Assembly (NCBI GenBank): GCA_034440635.1
Contig: JAOTON010000980.1
Coordinates: 248,001-312,000 of the forward strand
From: Lepas anatifera
Lineage: Eukaryota; Arthropoda; Thecostraca; Lepadidae
Length of the DNA: 64,000 bases
Direction: 5' to 3'
The notes below the pieces were generated by a model. The model was not told where the DNA came from. It ran no database searches and saw only the letters and a list, made by a program, of their open reading frames with translations. This document shows positions 45,546 to 58,395 of the stretch, one piece after another (within the stretch, counting starts at the first letter, position 1; the number at the start of each line of letters is the position of its first letter). A program made the translations under genes and the position numbers.

Positions 45546-48145
45546 TAGAGGTGGGAGTTTCGGGCAATTTTGCAGGCCCGGGCCCGGGCCCGGTCTGCTG
45601 CTGATTTTAGAAGCCCGTCACAAGCCTGGTTTGTGGAAGAAATGGCTTATCAAGCCCGGGAAGGCCCGGTATCATGGAAAACCCATAAACGACTATATAC
45701 AGCATTTATTTACTTTAAAGTTGTCTAAAATACATGTTTTAAGCCAATTTATCCTGGAAAAAGTTTTGGTTTCACCCAAAACCATATTAAAAAGGTGCAT
45801 GCAGCATCAGTAGTCTCAACTATCTTAACAATTCAGCAGAAAATGATACTGAAAAACACACAGTATGAAACATGGCTTACTTATGATGCAAACTTACTTC
45901 AGGTAAGGACCAGCATCACCTTATAAAACAATGGGCATTCTAGATAGAGGTATGCACATGGCAGCTATAAGAATCTGGATGAAATAAGCCCACTCATATC
46001 AGACATTTCCTCCACGATTGCACTTTTATAAATCATTATATGCTGGCACGAGCCTCACAATTGAGTTCCAATAATGTTTATGAATAGATGAGAGAGCAGT
46101 GACAAGTTTTCAGCTATAACATTTTAGAATATCATGGCAGAATGGCGGTGAATAAACCAAAAAGTCCTTCCCATTGTCCCTGAATTGATACATGTGAGCA
46201 TTTTCTTTTAATTTAGTCACTAAACAGCTTGGAAGATAGTCAAAAGATTGTTCTGCTTGGGTCAGCCCGATCTGCACAGTAGGTAAGCCAACAGTCCAAC
46301 AAGGTCCGTCAGCCTATCTTGATAAAGAACCACCAGTTTTCCACAAGTTCGCACCAAACATGGTATAAAAAGATTGCACCAATCTCCACCAAAAAGTAAA
46401 TCTGACACAAAAAACACAACTCGATCCCATCCACATTATTACCATCGCCAAGCGGGCTTGAAGAACACTAGGCGTGTTATTCTGCCGGCAGAACGCATAA
46501 TAGTATGCCACACTCATGCGCAGTACGGTATCATGGACTGCAACATACCGTATCGCGCATGCGTGCGGCATACTAGTATGCGTTCTGCACGGCAGAATAA
46601 CACGGCTACTATTTCTGTTTGTTTTGTTGTATTTTAGGGGCTTGCGCTTAGAAGGTATCTGAAGCGCCGTGCTTGTCTACATTAGGACAATCATTTATAA
46701 AAATATTTTTCACTAAAATTTACCAAAATAGTAAGTTTATTCAAGTGAAACTATTTCAATACTCTTGAAAATATATCTTAAAAATTTCACGGATTTAAAA
46801 AATAAGCACAAAGTGTGTGGTGCATTTTTTTATTCCTGAGAAGTCATGTTCCTGAGAATCGGCCACTTTTTGCGCAGTTGTTTCATATATGACACTTTTC
46901 TGGCTTTGCAAGCTTTTCAAGCTGCTCTCAAGCCCGCGGAATTTGGCGTATCTGAAGTCCATAATAATTTGGATATTCTGTTATTGTGTTCTGTGTTTCT
47001 GTACATTTTTAGTGTGGTAAGAGGGAAGTGTAAAGTAAAGGTATCTTGGGAGGGAAGTGCTGTTATGTTCAAAGCTTATAAAAGAAGTTGTATTTCATAG
47101 AGGTCAGGGAAGTATCTACAGAAGGAAAATGCAACACATGATGTCAAGTATATTCATGTTTTGGTGCAATTGCAAAGGTTCCTTCTAAGGCTGACTGCTC
47201 TCCCCAGTATCTCCCCACAACTGACTAACTTATGTTTCAAAGTACTTCGATCAAAAACATGTTTTCTTTGTGCCTATTCCCTTGCTTATACTAGCCTTTT
47301 CTGAGTGGATTTTGCACCTTTTGGGCAATGAAAGAGCAAGATGAAGCTGTGGAAGGGTCAAACTTATCAACATTTGTTCTTGCATCTAGAGTTAGCAGGA
47401 CAATTTGACAATTATGGGCTCCCAATAGATAGTTTGTACCTGGCATTCACTTCGCCATTTTTCGCAGAGGACATGTGAATGGCTCCATAGATGACATATT
47501 CTTTTTACCTGAAGCAGAAAGCTTCTGGAAAGAATTTTCAAGCTAGAGCTAGGTGTTAGTATCAATATGTCAGCAGAAAATTGGTTAAATGACTCCCTTT
47601 GAAATGGTATACTGACAATATGGAAGTAACAAGTAGGCTATCACAATTTATATTTTGTTCACCCATATATGACTTAAAGATTTTGAAGTCATTAGGATAT
47701 TCATAAGATGACAGTACAGCATGGATGTGTGCAACTGTAGGCATTTTCAATATTTGATTATTAATATTGATACAGGTTTAAGTAACTTGCTTTTGACCCT
47801 GGCATGAGGAACAGATAGAAAAATAGAGCTTCATGCTTTTATATTCCTGATGTATATCTTTAAGTCCATGTCTCAAAATTAATTGTAAATGCATTTTCAA
47901 AAGCTGCAGGTGCATGAATAAGATTATGTTTTAGTGGAAAAAACTAGGTCTGTACTGAAAAAGGCTCATTAAACTTACAGAAAATTGACTGAAGTCCCAG
48001 TTCAGTTGAAGCCCGGAATGAGCCTGGGTGAAGCCCGTCATCAGCCCGGCATTGGCCTAAATCAGGCCTTCAGGCCCGGTCCAAGCCCGCGGGCCTGTGC
48101 CGGGCTTTTGCCCTGGGCCTCCGGGCCTGGAAAGTCCCACCTCTA
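45546..48145. mobile_element. Non-autonomous hAT element, 2600 bp
   Basis: Ends TAGAGGTGGGAGTTTC and a complementary AAAGTCCCACCTCTA, flanked by the 8-bp duplication CTATGGAC (45538-45545 and 48146-48153). Repeated CCCGGGC/AAGCCCG words lie near both ends. TAGAGGTGGG-type termini and the 8-bp duplication fit hAT. No transposase frame is present. Sequence outside its ends belongs to the TTAA transposon. Confidence 0.92.
46473..46604. repeat. Imperfect 132-bp palindrome inside the hAT element
   Basis: CGTGTTATTCTGCCGGCAGA on the left pairs with the complementary CTGCACGGCAGAATAACACG on the right, and pairing continues inward with few mismatches to GTACGGTAT/ATACCGTAT. It may be a foldback MITE; a target duplication is not obvious. 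Confidence 0.85.
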
Positions 48146-48969
48146 CTATGGACATTGTCAAGAATATGCCCAATATTCAGTGACCTGTAGCTCACTAGGT
48201 TTTGATCTGACACGAAAATGAATGCCACTGTAATGAAAGAACAGCTCAAGAGCTTTCGAATGGTGCTAGAAAAATGTTTCTAGCTTTCATAGTTTTTGAG
48301 ATATATGAGGTTTTCTTAGTACACCTCATATTAGCGATTTTGACCTATTTTGACCTCTGGTGACCTTGATATTGACCTGACAAGAAAAATGACTGAAGTA
48401 TTTTCGATATCATTTTTTAAGAGCTTTCGATTGCTGTTTTGCGCTTTTTTCTAGCTCTCTTAGTTTTTGAGATGGTGGGGGTCTTTTTTAGCCCCCCCCA
48501 CCAGGGTGAAGATGGCTCATACCCGCCACCGGGGCAAGGGTTAATGGAGCCATTTCTGGTCAGAATATTTCAGATTCAGGGAATCTAATACCAGCCAGCT
48601 GCCAGGATTGGCAAGCTGTCTGAGGCTTGGTACCGCACCATTCACCGAGGTCTTCATAGCCTCTATCGGAAACTTAAGCCTGCTCTAGTCAAATGTGAAT
48701 TGTTTGCTGTTTTGGCCAATTGTTGTGCGACTGGCTCCTTACCTCCAGGATGGTGGTTTTCACCAGCGGCACAGATACCACAGTTGATGGCAAATCGACT
48801 CCAGCAAATTCAGGGCGATTTCTATATCAACTTAATGAAAGCACTGCACTGCAACTTTATGGATAGCTTTGAGGCTCATAGAAGGCTCTAAAGCTGACTA
48901 TCCGTGACGGAAGGACCCAAATGCATGGTTTAAATTCCACTTGCAAGGAAAGCCGTTAACTCTTTCGGG

Positions 48970-49075
48970 GTCTGAGAGGCTCGGTCGGTTAGCGCTTGCA
49001 CTCGGCTCGGACAATGACATTCTGTATGTGCTGGGTGTCGTGAGTTCGGGTCCACCCAGAGGCAAAATAAGGGGC
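48970..49075 (+). other. tRNA-derived SINE-like sequence
   Basis: GGCTCGGTCGGTTAGCGCTT (box A-like) and, about 50 nt later, GTCGTGAGTTCGGGTCCACC (box B-like) give the spacing of a pol III promoter. It lies in the spacer of structure 2. No downstream SINE body repeated elsewhere in the window was seen. Confidence 0.6.
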
Positions 49076-50404
49076 CCCGCTCTAGCCAAAGTAATTCTTT
49101 TCATCTCGCCTTTGATGACATATGACCTGAGCAGTTGATGCGTCTTTTAACTCCAAAAATTATGATCTTCAGTCTTTAAGTATCTTTTGGAATGATGAAC
49201 GGAATCTGACTCGGCATTAGCGCGCACTTCATGCCATGAATATCTTATATTCCATGAATATGGCTCGCTGGTGGGCTCCGGGTCGTCTAAACAGACATTT
49301 GTTGGAGACAACATCTCCTGACAGCCACACGTAAACCACCTTGTGCATTTCGTGAATATCTTCTCAGGGGAAACAGAGCTGGCATGTCTTCCAGAACGAA
49401 AGCACTAGCCGGGCCTGATGATCCAGGAACGTTCCCTGATAGGTCTTCCAATCAAAATACTCCGGTATTGTGTAGAGGCACTGAAGTCAATGTGCCAGCG
49501 CAACTGTTATCTGTGACCAGAAAGTTATAATCTACCTCGCAAATAAGAATCACAATGCTGGAGGTAAGAAGTCAGTGACACAGTATCTGGCCTAAACGGC
49601 AAAACTATCCACCTTTCAGTTGGGTAGGCTAAAGTCTCCTACAGAGGATATGAAGAGCTCGGCTCGGTACCAAGCCTCTGCCAATTTTTCATTCCTGAAA
49701 GCTGGCTGGTATTTGAGCGCCTGAATCTGAAAGGTTCCGGCATGAAATGGCTCCGTTGAGAAGCTGGTGACTGGTATAGCTTCCCCTGTTTCAAGGTATT
49801 CCAGAACTTACTGTCGTGAACGGCCCCACAGGACGTGGTGTGAAGCTGGTGGAAGATTTCGTGAGCCATCTAAAGGGCAAAAATATGCAACAGGATCTTC
49901 TATTATCAGTACCAGAGCTCTTAAATAGTTCGCAGGAGAATAGGGAGAAGCACTTTCCTCAACGACGTTCTCCAGCGAAAGTTACTAGAGAAAGGTTCGC
50001 CTCCGGAAGGCACTCCTGTTCAGTGGGGATCTAGAGTACTAGGATGGTGGACCGTGTCATTCCAGGTCTCATGTGGAATAGCACATATCTATGTTACGCT
50101 GCAAATAGATCTGACAAGTAAATGGATGCATTTTAAAGTCCATCTATCGTTCAAATACGCAAGCATATGACACGCTTTCTTTACTGATAGGTCACGCACC
50201 CGTTTCATTCCAATTTAACAACGGGAGACTGCAACGCCGGGCGGCAAATCTGGCGCCTGAAACATGAAATCTTTAACCGTTTTGAGGCGATCTTTGTCGC
50301 TGTTGTAGACGCTTGAAATGTGGCTCATTGAGATCGAAATTGAATATATAACGGAAAAAGTAGGTTCGAGTCTGAAAAATAAAAAAGTTTTTTAACGGCC
50401 CTAA

Positions 50405-52130
50405 TGGTACAGTCATCCGACTGGGCCTACCGATCATGGCCCCTGTCCAAGCCGAGTCCAGACAACTGTTCGTGCCTAACAACATATGCAAGGTGTGTCC
50501 AATCCAAACCCACCATATATCAGACTGAGCCTGGACAAATTTCGAACCGGGCAGAGATGTACTCGCCGAACCCCATACCGTATCCCATAGTTGCACGCAT
50601 TTCAAGTTTGCTCCTCCCATTAGGTATGTACATACATACATGCATACATACATACAGCCAGAAATTCCCTGGTTTTGCCCTCATCTGGAATATATTGTGA
50701 TGGATTTTTCCCTCTTTTTTAACCTACCCTTAGTGCAGGTCACTATATATGCGCACGTGTTTTAAAATTAAAACTTTAGATGTAAAAGCGTTTCCTTAGT
50801 CTGTTCATATCCGGCACCACCATACAACAAATCGAGAAAAGTTGAAAGATTTGGAGCAGCACACAGAGTCTGTTCTCGCTCCTACACGGGCGTTTTGTCT
50901 TCTTGCTGATGATGCGCACACACCAGTGAATATTCAACTGCTCTCATCAATAGTGACACCTGTGAGAGGGCCTGTGACAATAATAATTCGATTTTGTCGC
51001 AACGGTTGATGGAAACTAGTTCTCACAAAGCCATTTTTCATCTGAGACCTGTATCAGTGTGCATCAGAGGATGCTGCAGTGGGTTGAATTGTGCATTTGT
51101 AGGTGGAACGGAATTTTCGTTCAGAACTTCTCATCACACAATGGCTGAGACGATGTTGTTTTTGTATCATGAACTCACCGTTAAATGCGGTGTCTGCAAC
51201 AGCTTTTTCTTTCACTCTAGCTATCCGAAAAGCCATAGCCAGGTGTGCAGAAGCAGATCCTTTGCAGGCTGGGCTTTAGAAATAGCTGCAATGGAACTTA
51301 CAATAAGCACATCTAACACTCGCATTCGCCTACACGAGGTGCATAAATCAGGACTGCTAGTAAAACTTCCGGAAAAACTGCATTGTCATTAGATTACAGT
51401 TTATCCTGAGCGTATGTGCGATGTTCACGGGCGTATCCTAATAACTCACGCACGGCGAGTACACGCTCTCAGGGAAAGTGCTGGTATTGCACTAACTGCA
51501 ACCTTCCTAATGTCAGAGAGAATTAGGAGCGGCGGTTGTTCTTGCACAATTCAATCCAGTTTTAATATCTTTACCAGACTCTCTTCCACCGATCAAAAGT
51601 ATTTGCGCGAGTTAATGCTATTTCAGTCCGCTGAAGTAAATAAATTCAGCACTTCCTTAAATTTTAGCACGTTTATGAACTAGATAGAAAATAAGAGCCA
51701 AAGGCGCTCTATACACACATATGTCGAAAAATTAAGTTGTTTGAATTTTCATTGGAGTGATGTTTTAGCATAAAAATCATTACAAATGCAATAATAGCAC
51801 CAAAATTCTATGCAAACACTGCAAACTACAAAGTTTAGGAAAGCACCCTCACCCCATTTACACGAGCCTTTGTACTGATTTCTTTGCTGCCATTTCCTTG
51901 ATGTGTATGAGGGAAGGGTGCAATTAAATATAAACGCACCCTCCATGGAACCGATTACCCCTACACTTTGGCAAGTAAATGCGCCCCTTGCGTAGCTTCG
52001 CTTAAATCGGAGTTCAACATTAAGATGGGGAATGTTCAGGTCAGCAATTGTCTCTTAATGGCAAATTAATGATCAATGAATGTAATCTTATTACACCAAC
52101 AACATCTTTTGAAGGAAATCCGTCTAGCGA
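50405..52130. other. Unrecognised sequence; 132-codon frame
   Basis: Plus-strand frame 50994-51392 (132 codons) has ordinary composition and several cysteines but no recognised family. A (CATA)n tract lies at 50624-50656. Confidence 0.35.
50624..50656. repeat. (CATA)n/(TGTA) microsatellite
   Basis: TATGTACATACATACATGCA followed by more CATA units. Confidence 0.9.
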
Positions 52131-52179
52131 GCGATTTCCCTCTGGGGGGTGGGGGGGCAACCAGGGGTGTAATTTTCTA

Positions 52180-52265
52180 TCTCTTTGGGGGTGCCCGAGC
52201 ACCCCCAATCCTAATTCGAGCACCCCCAATCATGTGCTGAGCACCCCCAATACATGTGCCGCCCC
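52180..52265. repeat. GAGCACCCCCAAT short tandem copies
   Basis: Three GAGCACCCCCAAT units within about 60 bp at the edge of the 20-bp minisatellite. A related GAGCACCCCCCATACATG occurs near 54735, so the larger unit was probably duplicated. Confidence 0.85.
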
Positions 52266-52279
52266 TGGCTTATCACCGC

Positions 52280-53710
52280 TACCCTGAAGAGTGTCACCCT
52301 ATCTCATCACTGCCACCCTGATTCGTGCCGCCCCTGTCAAGTTTTTCCCGTTCCGGGATTCATTACTTCCACTCTGATTGGTTCCACCTCTAGCTAATCA
52401 ATGCCACCTGACTTATCCTTTCCCCTGATTTATGACGCCGCATCATTGCCGCCCCCGTCTGATCAATGTCGCAAAAAATTAATCACTGCCGCCCCCCTCC
52501 GGATGAGTACTGCCGCCTTTTGTTTCATCACTGATCAGCTGGCTGATCACGGACACGGCCGCCTTGATTCATGCCGCCCCTGGCGAAAAAAACCCGGTTT
52601 ATTTCAACATCCATATACTTGCCCCTCCTAGTTAGTTACTGTCGCCCACCGAATTATCACTGCCGCCCCTCGTTTACCACTGCCGCCCGTGGCTAATCAT
52701 TGCCGCCCCCTGACTGATAAATGCCGCCCCTTGACTGCTAACTGCCGCCCCTGGCGGATGACTGCCGCCCCTGGTGGATAACTGCCGCCTCCTGGCAGAT
52801 CAATTCCGCCCCCTGGCAGGTCACTGCCGCCCCTGACTGATAACTGCCGCCCCTTGGCTGATCACTGCCGCCCCTGGCTGATCACTGCCGCCTCTCTGAG
52901 TGATCACTGCCGCCCCTGACTGATCACTGCCGCCCCTGGCTGTTCATTGCCGCCCCCTGGGCCGATCATTGCCGCCCTCTGACTGCAAACTGCTGGCTCT
53001 TGGCTGATAACTGCCGCCCCTTGACTGATAACTGCTGCCCCTTGGATGCTAACTGCTGCCCCTGGCTGACTCCTGCCGCCCCCTGACTGATTATTTCCGC
53101 CCTTGGCTGCTAACTGCCGCCCCTGGCTGACCACTACCGCCCCCTGGCTGATCGTTACCGCCCCCTGACTGAAAACTGCCAGCTCTTGGCTGATAACTGC
53201 CGTCCCTGGCGGATCACTGCCGCCCGTTGACTGATAACTGCCGCCCCTTGGCTGTTAACTGCCGCCCCTGGCTGACCACTGCCGCCCCTGGCTGATAACT
53301 GCCGCCCCCTGGCAGATTACTTCCGCCCCCTGCCTGATAACTTTCGTCCTTGACTGATCACTGCCGCCCTCTGGCTGATCATTGCCGCCCCCTGACTGAA
53401 AACTGCCGGCCATGGGCTGATAACTGCCGCCGCTGGCTGATCACTGCCGCCCCCGGCGGATTGATAAATGCCACCCCCTGGCTGATAACTGTTGCCCCTG
53501 GCTGATAGCTGCCTCCCCTTGACTGATAAATTCCGCCCCTTGGCTGCTAACTGCCGTCCCTGGCTTATCACTGCCGCACCTTGGTTGATAATTGCCACCC
53601 CTGGCTAATCACTGCCGCCCCCTGACTGATAACTGCGGCCCCCTGGTGGATAACTGCCGCCCTAACTGATATCTGCTGCCCCTGGTTCATCACTGCCGTC
53701 TCCCGGGGCA
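52280..53710. repeat. Minisatellite, about 20 bp, block 1
   Basis: Consensus CTGATCACTGCCGCCCCTGG, with frequent AT for TC in the first half (CTGATAACTGCCGCCCC) and 19-22-bp length variants. Each canonical unit carries the palindrome TGATCA. Open minus-strand frames (Gln/Gly/Ala-rich) are artefacts of the repeat. Confidence 0.95.
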
Positions 53711-54110
53711 GTGAGCATCCTGGGGATATCTGGGCAGTGAGCATTCTGGGGGAGCATCCTTCTGTGGATATCACTAACATCATGTTATATGGAACGTTGG
53801 TTTTAATATTGTATATTCATCCTAGTAGTCTTTCAGGTTTTACATAACGTTGAGTTTCATGTTACCTATAGTCTCTGACTTTAGTATACCATGTGAAATT
53901 GTCTGTATCATTTTTCAGCATTTGTATTTCATCTCATTTTTTATATTTTTATCATCTTCTGATACAACTTTCACAACCTGACCTGTTTTACCACCTGACT
54001 TGTTAAAATTCGTGCGGAAATGTCCTATTTGCGTATTTTATTTAGTGTTATGGGCACCGTATGACCCTAGATGTCGGCGCGCTCTAAAACCTCAAATATG
54101 ATGATGGAAC
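53711..54110. other. AT-rich interruption of the minisatellite
   Basis: Unique-looking AT-rich sequence between array blocks with no recognisable feature. Confidence 0.5.
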
Positions 54111-55990
54111 GTCTCACGGCTGATCACTGCCACCCCTGGTTCATCACTGCGGCCCGAATTCATCTCGCCTCTGGCTCGTTGATGCTGTCCCTGGCATATT
54201 TTGACCCAAATGCACCCCGCCCCGCCTCATCGCTGCCGCCCCTGGTTCATCACTGCCGCCCCCTGGCTGATCACTGTCTCCCCTGGTTCATAACTGCCGC
54301 CCAGATTAATCATTGCTGCCTTGATTCACGCCGCCCCTGGCTGATCAATGCTGTCTCTGTTTTTTATTAACCCATATATGAGCAGCCTCTGGTTAGACAC
54401 TTCCTCCCTCAAATCTTCACTGCCGCCCCCGGCTGATCACTGTCGCCTCTGGTTTATCACTGCCGGGGAGACCAGTCTGGCCATGGCCCCCCAAAACCGG
54501 TCAAACTTGGCCCTGCTGTAGGCACAGTTTTGTCAGGAGGAATCTATAACACCCCTCCAGAAACCAAGCAGCAGCCCACAATCGTCTAACCGTTATCTGT
54601 TTGTCTATTGGAGGAATTCTCCGAGCCGAGTAAATGGTAGAATGCTGCTGCCGTGCTTTTACTCTTTAAGTGTCAGCCAGCGGTTAATTTTTGTTATCTC
54701 TTTGAGGCGTGCGAGCACTCCTAATCACAATGAGAGCACCCCCCATACATGCGTCGCCCCCCGACTCAGCATTTCTGTCCTGATTCATGCCGCCTCCGTC
54801 TTACCACTGTGATCATGCCGCTCCCGGTTCATCACTACCACCCTGGTTTATGCCGCCATGGTTCATCACTGACGCCTCCTACCTATCACTGCCACCCTGA
54901 TTCTTGCCAACCCTGACTTATCACTGCCGCTCTGATTCAAACAACACCCCGCTCATCACTGCTGCCAGTGGCTCACCAGTGCTATCCCCAGCTTATCACT
55001 GCCACCCTGTTTCATGCTGCCCCCAGCTCATCACTACCGCCTCGGCTAATGAATGCCGCCCCTGACTTATCACTTCCGCTCTAATTCGTGCCGCCCTGGG
55101 CTCACGACTGCCGCCCCCAGCTCGGGGACGGCGGATTCCATTTTCTGGCGGTTGTACAAGATTTTCGGGAGGGGGTGCCTTCCTTCTCAAGGGGAAAGGG
55201 GGGCGCTTTCATCCCCAGGGGGGCACGTTTGGCTCCCTAGGGGTGCCCACTCAGGGGAGGGGCGCCGACATTATTTCCCTGCGTTGAGTCGATAAATTGG
55301 GTCTATCTGCTCTTCATGGGATGGCTTTGATGAAAGAGGGCACCATTCATATTTGAAACTGTTTTTATTTCGCACAGAGGGCCATAACTCTTTATGTAGG
55401 CGATGTTTAGGGCTGATGTTTTCTTGGCCGGCCGGGGGCGCCGTCCAAATCCGGGGCGCTTCCCCGAACGAAGCCAAAACCGGGTGTGCAAAAACATACT
55501 CTTGCACACCCTCATTTTTTTCAGGGTGTGCAATTGCACACCCTACCCTCCCCTCCCCCGCCCGGAGTCCGCCGTCCCTGTCCCAGCTTATCTCCTCCGC
55601 CCTGATCTGTGCCACCCGTAGTTTATAACTACTACCTACGGCTCACCATTCCTGTCCTCGGCTTATGCCCTTTGCCTTGATGCGTGCCACCCCCGGCTAA
55701 TCAATGCTACCCCCTCCCCAACTTATCACTTCCGCCCTGATTTGTGCCGCCCCTAGTTCATAGCTCCCCCCCGAGTCTTCACTGCCGCCCTCTCCTTATC
55801 ACTTCCACTCTGGTTCGCGCCGCTCCTAGTTCATAGCTATTGGCCCTAGCTCATCACTGCCGCCCTCGACTTATGACTTTGCCCTGTTTCTTGCCGCCCG
55901 GCCAATCACTGTCGCCCCCAGCTTATCACTCTCATCCTAATTTGCGCCGTTCTTAGTCCATAACTGCCGCACTGGGCTCATCACTGCAGC
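54111..55990. repeat. Degenerate minisatellite, block 2, with GC-rich insert
   Basis: Decayed units (ATCACTGCCGCCC, TTATCACTGCCACCC) at 54111-54470, 54760-55125 and 55580-55990. They are interrupted by unrelated sequence at 54480-54720 and 55140-55560, the latter starting with GGGGGTGCC/GGGGCGCTTT words. The block is older and more scrambled than block 1. Confidence 0.85.
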
Positions 55991-56024
55991 ACTAATGCTT
56001 GCCTCCACTGTGCGTTAGGGTAAA

Positions 56025-57045
56025 TTAGCCCTCGCCCCACCGGGCCATCGATAGCCCCCTAAGGTTTTTTCGAGATAGCAGAAAAACGACGAAACGCAGC
56101 ACCACGGTTGAGGGCTCTATCTCTCACCTCATCATTTTCCCACCATCCCTGAAAATTTTTACCCTGGGTCACCCAAGGTCAGGTCACCAGGCGAGGTCAA
56201 CCAAGGTCACCTCACTTCAACTTTGAAGCTCTATAAGAGCTACATTTCTGAGTCGATCGATTTGAAACTTGCTACACTTCATGACCCTTCCAGGGTCTAC
56301 AACGTGTATATCCGGGATTTTTCGATTTCGTGACCTGAAGTCAGGTCACGAGGCGACCTCTCCAATTGGAAAAGCATGGGAAAAAGCTGTCTCATGATCT
56401 AAAAGCCACAAAAATGACTGCAAATGCTCAGACTGCTCAGAACAACATTTTTGGACACCCTTTCAGGGATCCCAGGGGTCATATTTGCCCTTTGACTTTC
56501 TAAGGTCATCCAAGGTCACCAGGGGTCAAAAACAGTATTTTGACAATAACTTTTGACCTAATTAAGCTAGAGCGCTGAAACAAACATCATCGTGTTTGTC
56601 ATGTCACTGGCTTTCGTTTGATATAATACAAGGTCACTTTCTGACCTTTCGTGACCTCAGGTCATATTAGGTCACGAGGTGACCTCTGGAGGTCAAACCA
56701 CTGGCGGGAGCTCTTTACGTTCCACATAGCGGAAAAAGGACTGGCAATTTGCTATCAAATGTACTTTACCAGGCCTCAATAGCTCTAATGACATAAGAGT
56801 TATGCCCAGTTTTCTTAATCATTGCATATTTGAGTGAAAATAGCCGATCTTGACCTAATTTGACCTCTGGAGGTCAAACCATTGACCTGAGCACTTAAAC
56901 ATGTGAAGTAATTTCGTACTGAATTCACGCGAGCTTTCTAATACAGATTTTTGCTAACCCCCATATTTTCGGAGTTAGAGGGGGACATCGATGGCCCTCC
57001 GGTGGGGCGAAGGTGGCGCCGCACCCCCGGTGGGGCGCGGGTTAA
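56025..57045 (-). mobile_element. TTAA-flanked transposon, family C
   Basis: A 1021-bp element. The left end TTAGCCCTCGCCCCACCGGG has TTAG for TTAA; the right end is CGGTGGGGCGCGGGTTAA. The interior is dense in TGACCT/AGGTCA (for example 56190-56220, 56505-56530, 56645-56700). It is a reverse-orientation relative of 58396-59432. No coding capacity. Confidence 0.83.
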
Positions 57046-57254
57046 AAGGCGGTAGGGAAAAAATAAAGGGAATGCACGGGTACAGTGGAGTTGCTATATT
57101 TCTTAATATTGACAGAACAATACACGCGTTGTTTAAAGCACTATCGGTGTTTTTGCTTTCTTTCCACGTAGTGATTAAAGGGAATGTGGTACCAAGATGT
57201 TCCCTGGCCTCTCCCCTCGAATCCGGAAATGTAAAAAACACTGAAGATTATATA

Positions 57255-57276
57255 TTCGGGCACAGCCCTTCATCAG
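57255..57276 (-). ncRNA. Candidate hammerhead ribozyme motif, left arm
   Basis: On the minus strand: CTGATGA, a stem-loop AGGGCTGTGCCC, then GAA followed by T instead of the canonical A. Hammerhead motifs are reported in the terminal repeats of Penelope-like elements. I could not draw a convincing helix III or cleavage triplet, so catalysis is unproven. Confidence 0.5.
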
Positions 57277-58395
57277 AATCGTGGAGTAAATATCAATAAT
57301 TCTCCGTCCTAGTATAGCCAGACCTCGAATTGAGCTTCACACAAAAATGCCTTTTAGAATGAATCGTTAAAAATAAGATTGGATGTCGTGACAACAACGA
57401 TATTGGTACCTCTAACCTAAAAGCGATGCCGACAATACGACAAACCTAGACCAGTATTTGTGACAGATTTTTCTATTATTTCAGCCAAACACTAGCTTTT
57501 GATTAACAATGAAAAACTCGCTGAAGTACCTTAATCGGTTATTTGAATATTTATGTTCTTCTTATTTACTTTTTCCCTCGACTGCAGCTAAAATGCTAAC
57601 CAAAAACTACCTATTTAGCACTAGTAGACGTGATACTAGATCGGTGTAAAGACTGCATACTTTCCCCTTTAACATGATGCTATATTTTTACAATAAAAGC
57701 CTCCCTCGAATTATTTAGTTAAGATTGTACCTAGTGGTCAAGGTAAACTTTTTGTAATTGATAAACCCATTTTCCACAGCCTGCTCCTCTGGCCCAACGT
57801 TAAGCGTCGAAAGAGGATACGTGTGGCTGCAAAAAAAAATTATAAATTTTATATTATACTTATTCAACAACCCTTGCCCATAGTATGTACCTCCTAAACA
57901 AATGCAACTTTTATAGCTAGTTAATGTGATCAATCATTGGTAAATACTTTTCCTCAGCCTGTACCTCTAGCCCAACGTTAAGTGTCGAATGGGTATACGT
58001 CTAGCTGCAGAAAAGTATTATCAATAATTAGTTGCATATTTTAAAAACCCCAACCCCAGTACAAACCCCTAAAATCAAACCATCTCTTTGAGCTAGTTAA
58101 TCTGATCAATCATTAATAAACCCTTTTTTGGCGTTGAATAAGTATACATCTGGTTGCAGAAAAGCACCATCAAAGATAGATTATCTAAAAAAACCTGAGC
58201 CTTACCTGTGACCTAAGTCCATCACTTCTGACTAGTTAAACAAATTCAACCATCATAGCCCTTTTTTACAGCCTGTAAATCGGGCCTAAAGTTAAACATC
58301 AAAAGCATATACGTCTAGCATTAATAACACTATCAATAATGTAAGGAAGTCCTACCCCAGAACACATATACTTACGCTGATCCCTCCCTTACCTC

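Larger units (their letters stand above)
44728..48544 (-). mobile_element. TTAA-flanked transposon split by a hAT element
   Basis: Bounded by TTAA at 44728-44731 and 48541-48544. Left TTAACCTTCGCCCGGGTGGG, right CCACCGGGGCAAGGGTTAA. Without the 2.6-kb hAT insert it would be about 1.2 kb. The interior shares the family A middle and dense AGGTCA/TGACCT (for example 44875-44920 and 45345-45410). The other arm of structure 2 has TTGA at the equivalent empty site (near 49754). Confidence 0.85.
43690..50400. repeat. Large inverted-repeat structure 2
   Basis: Left-arm blocks pair in reverse with right-arm blocks: 43780-44047 with about 50060-50330, 44429-44727 with about 49770-50040, and 48545-48830 with about 49490-49765. 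Insertions in the left arm (44048-44418 and 44728-48544) explain its greater length; the right arm lacks both. The spacer is about 48830-49490 and holds a tRNA-derived repeat. The outer edges near 43690 and 50400 are approximate. No reverse transcriptase motif is seen. Confidence 0.85.

Noticed and set aside
52904..53783. Gln/Gly/Ala-rich minus-strand proteins
   Set aside because: Translated 20-bp minisatellite.
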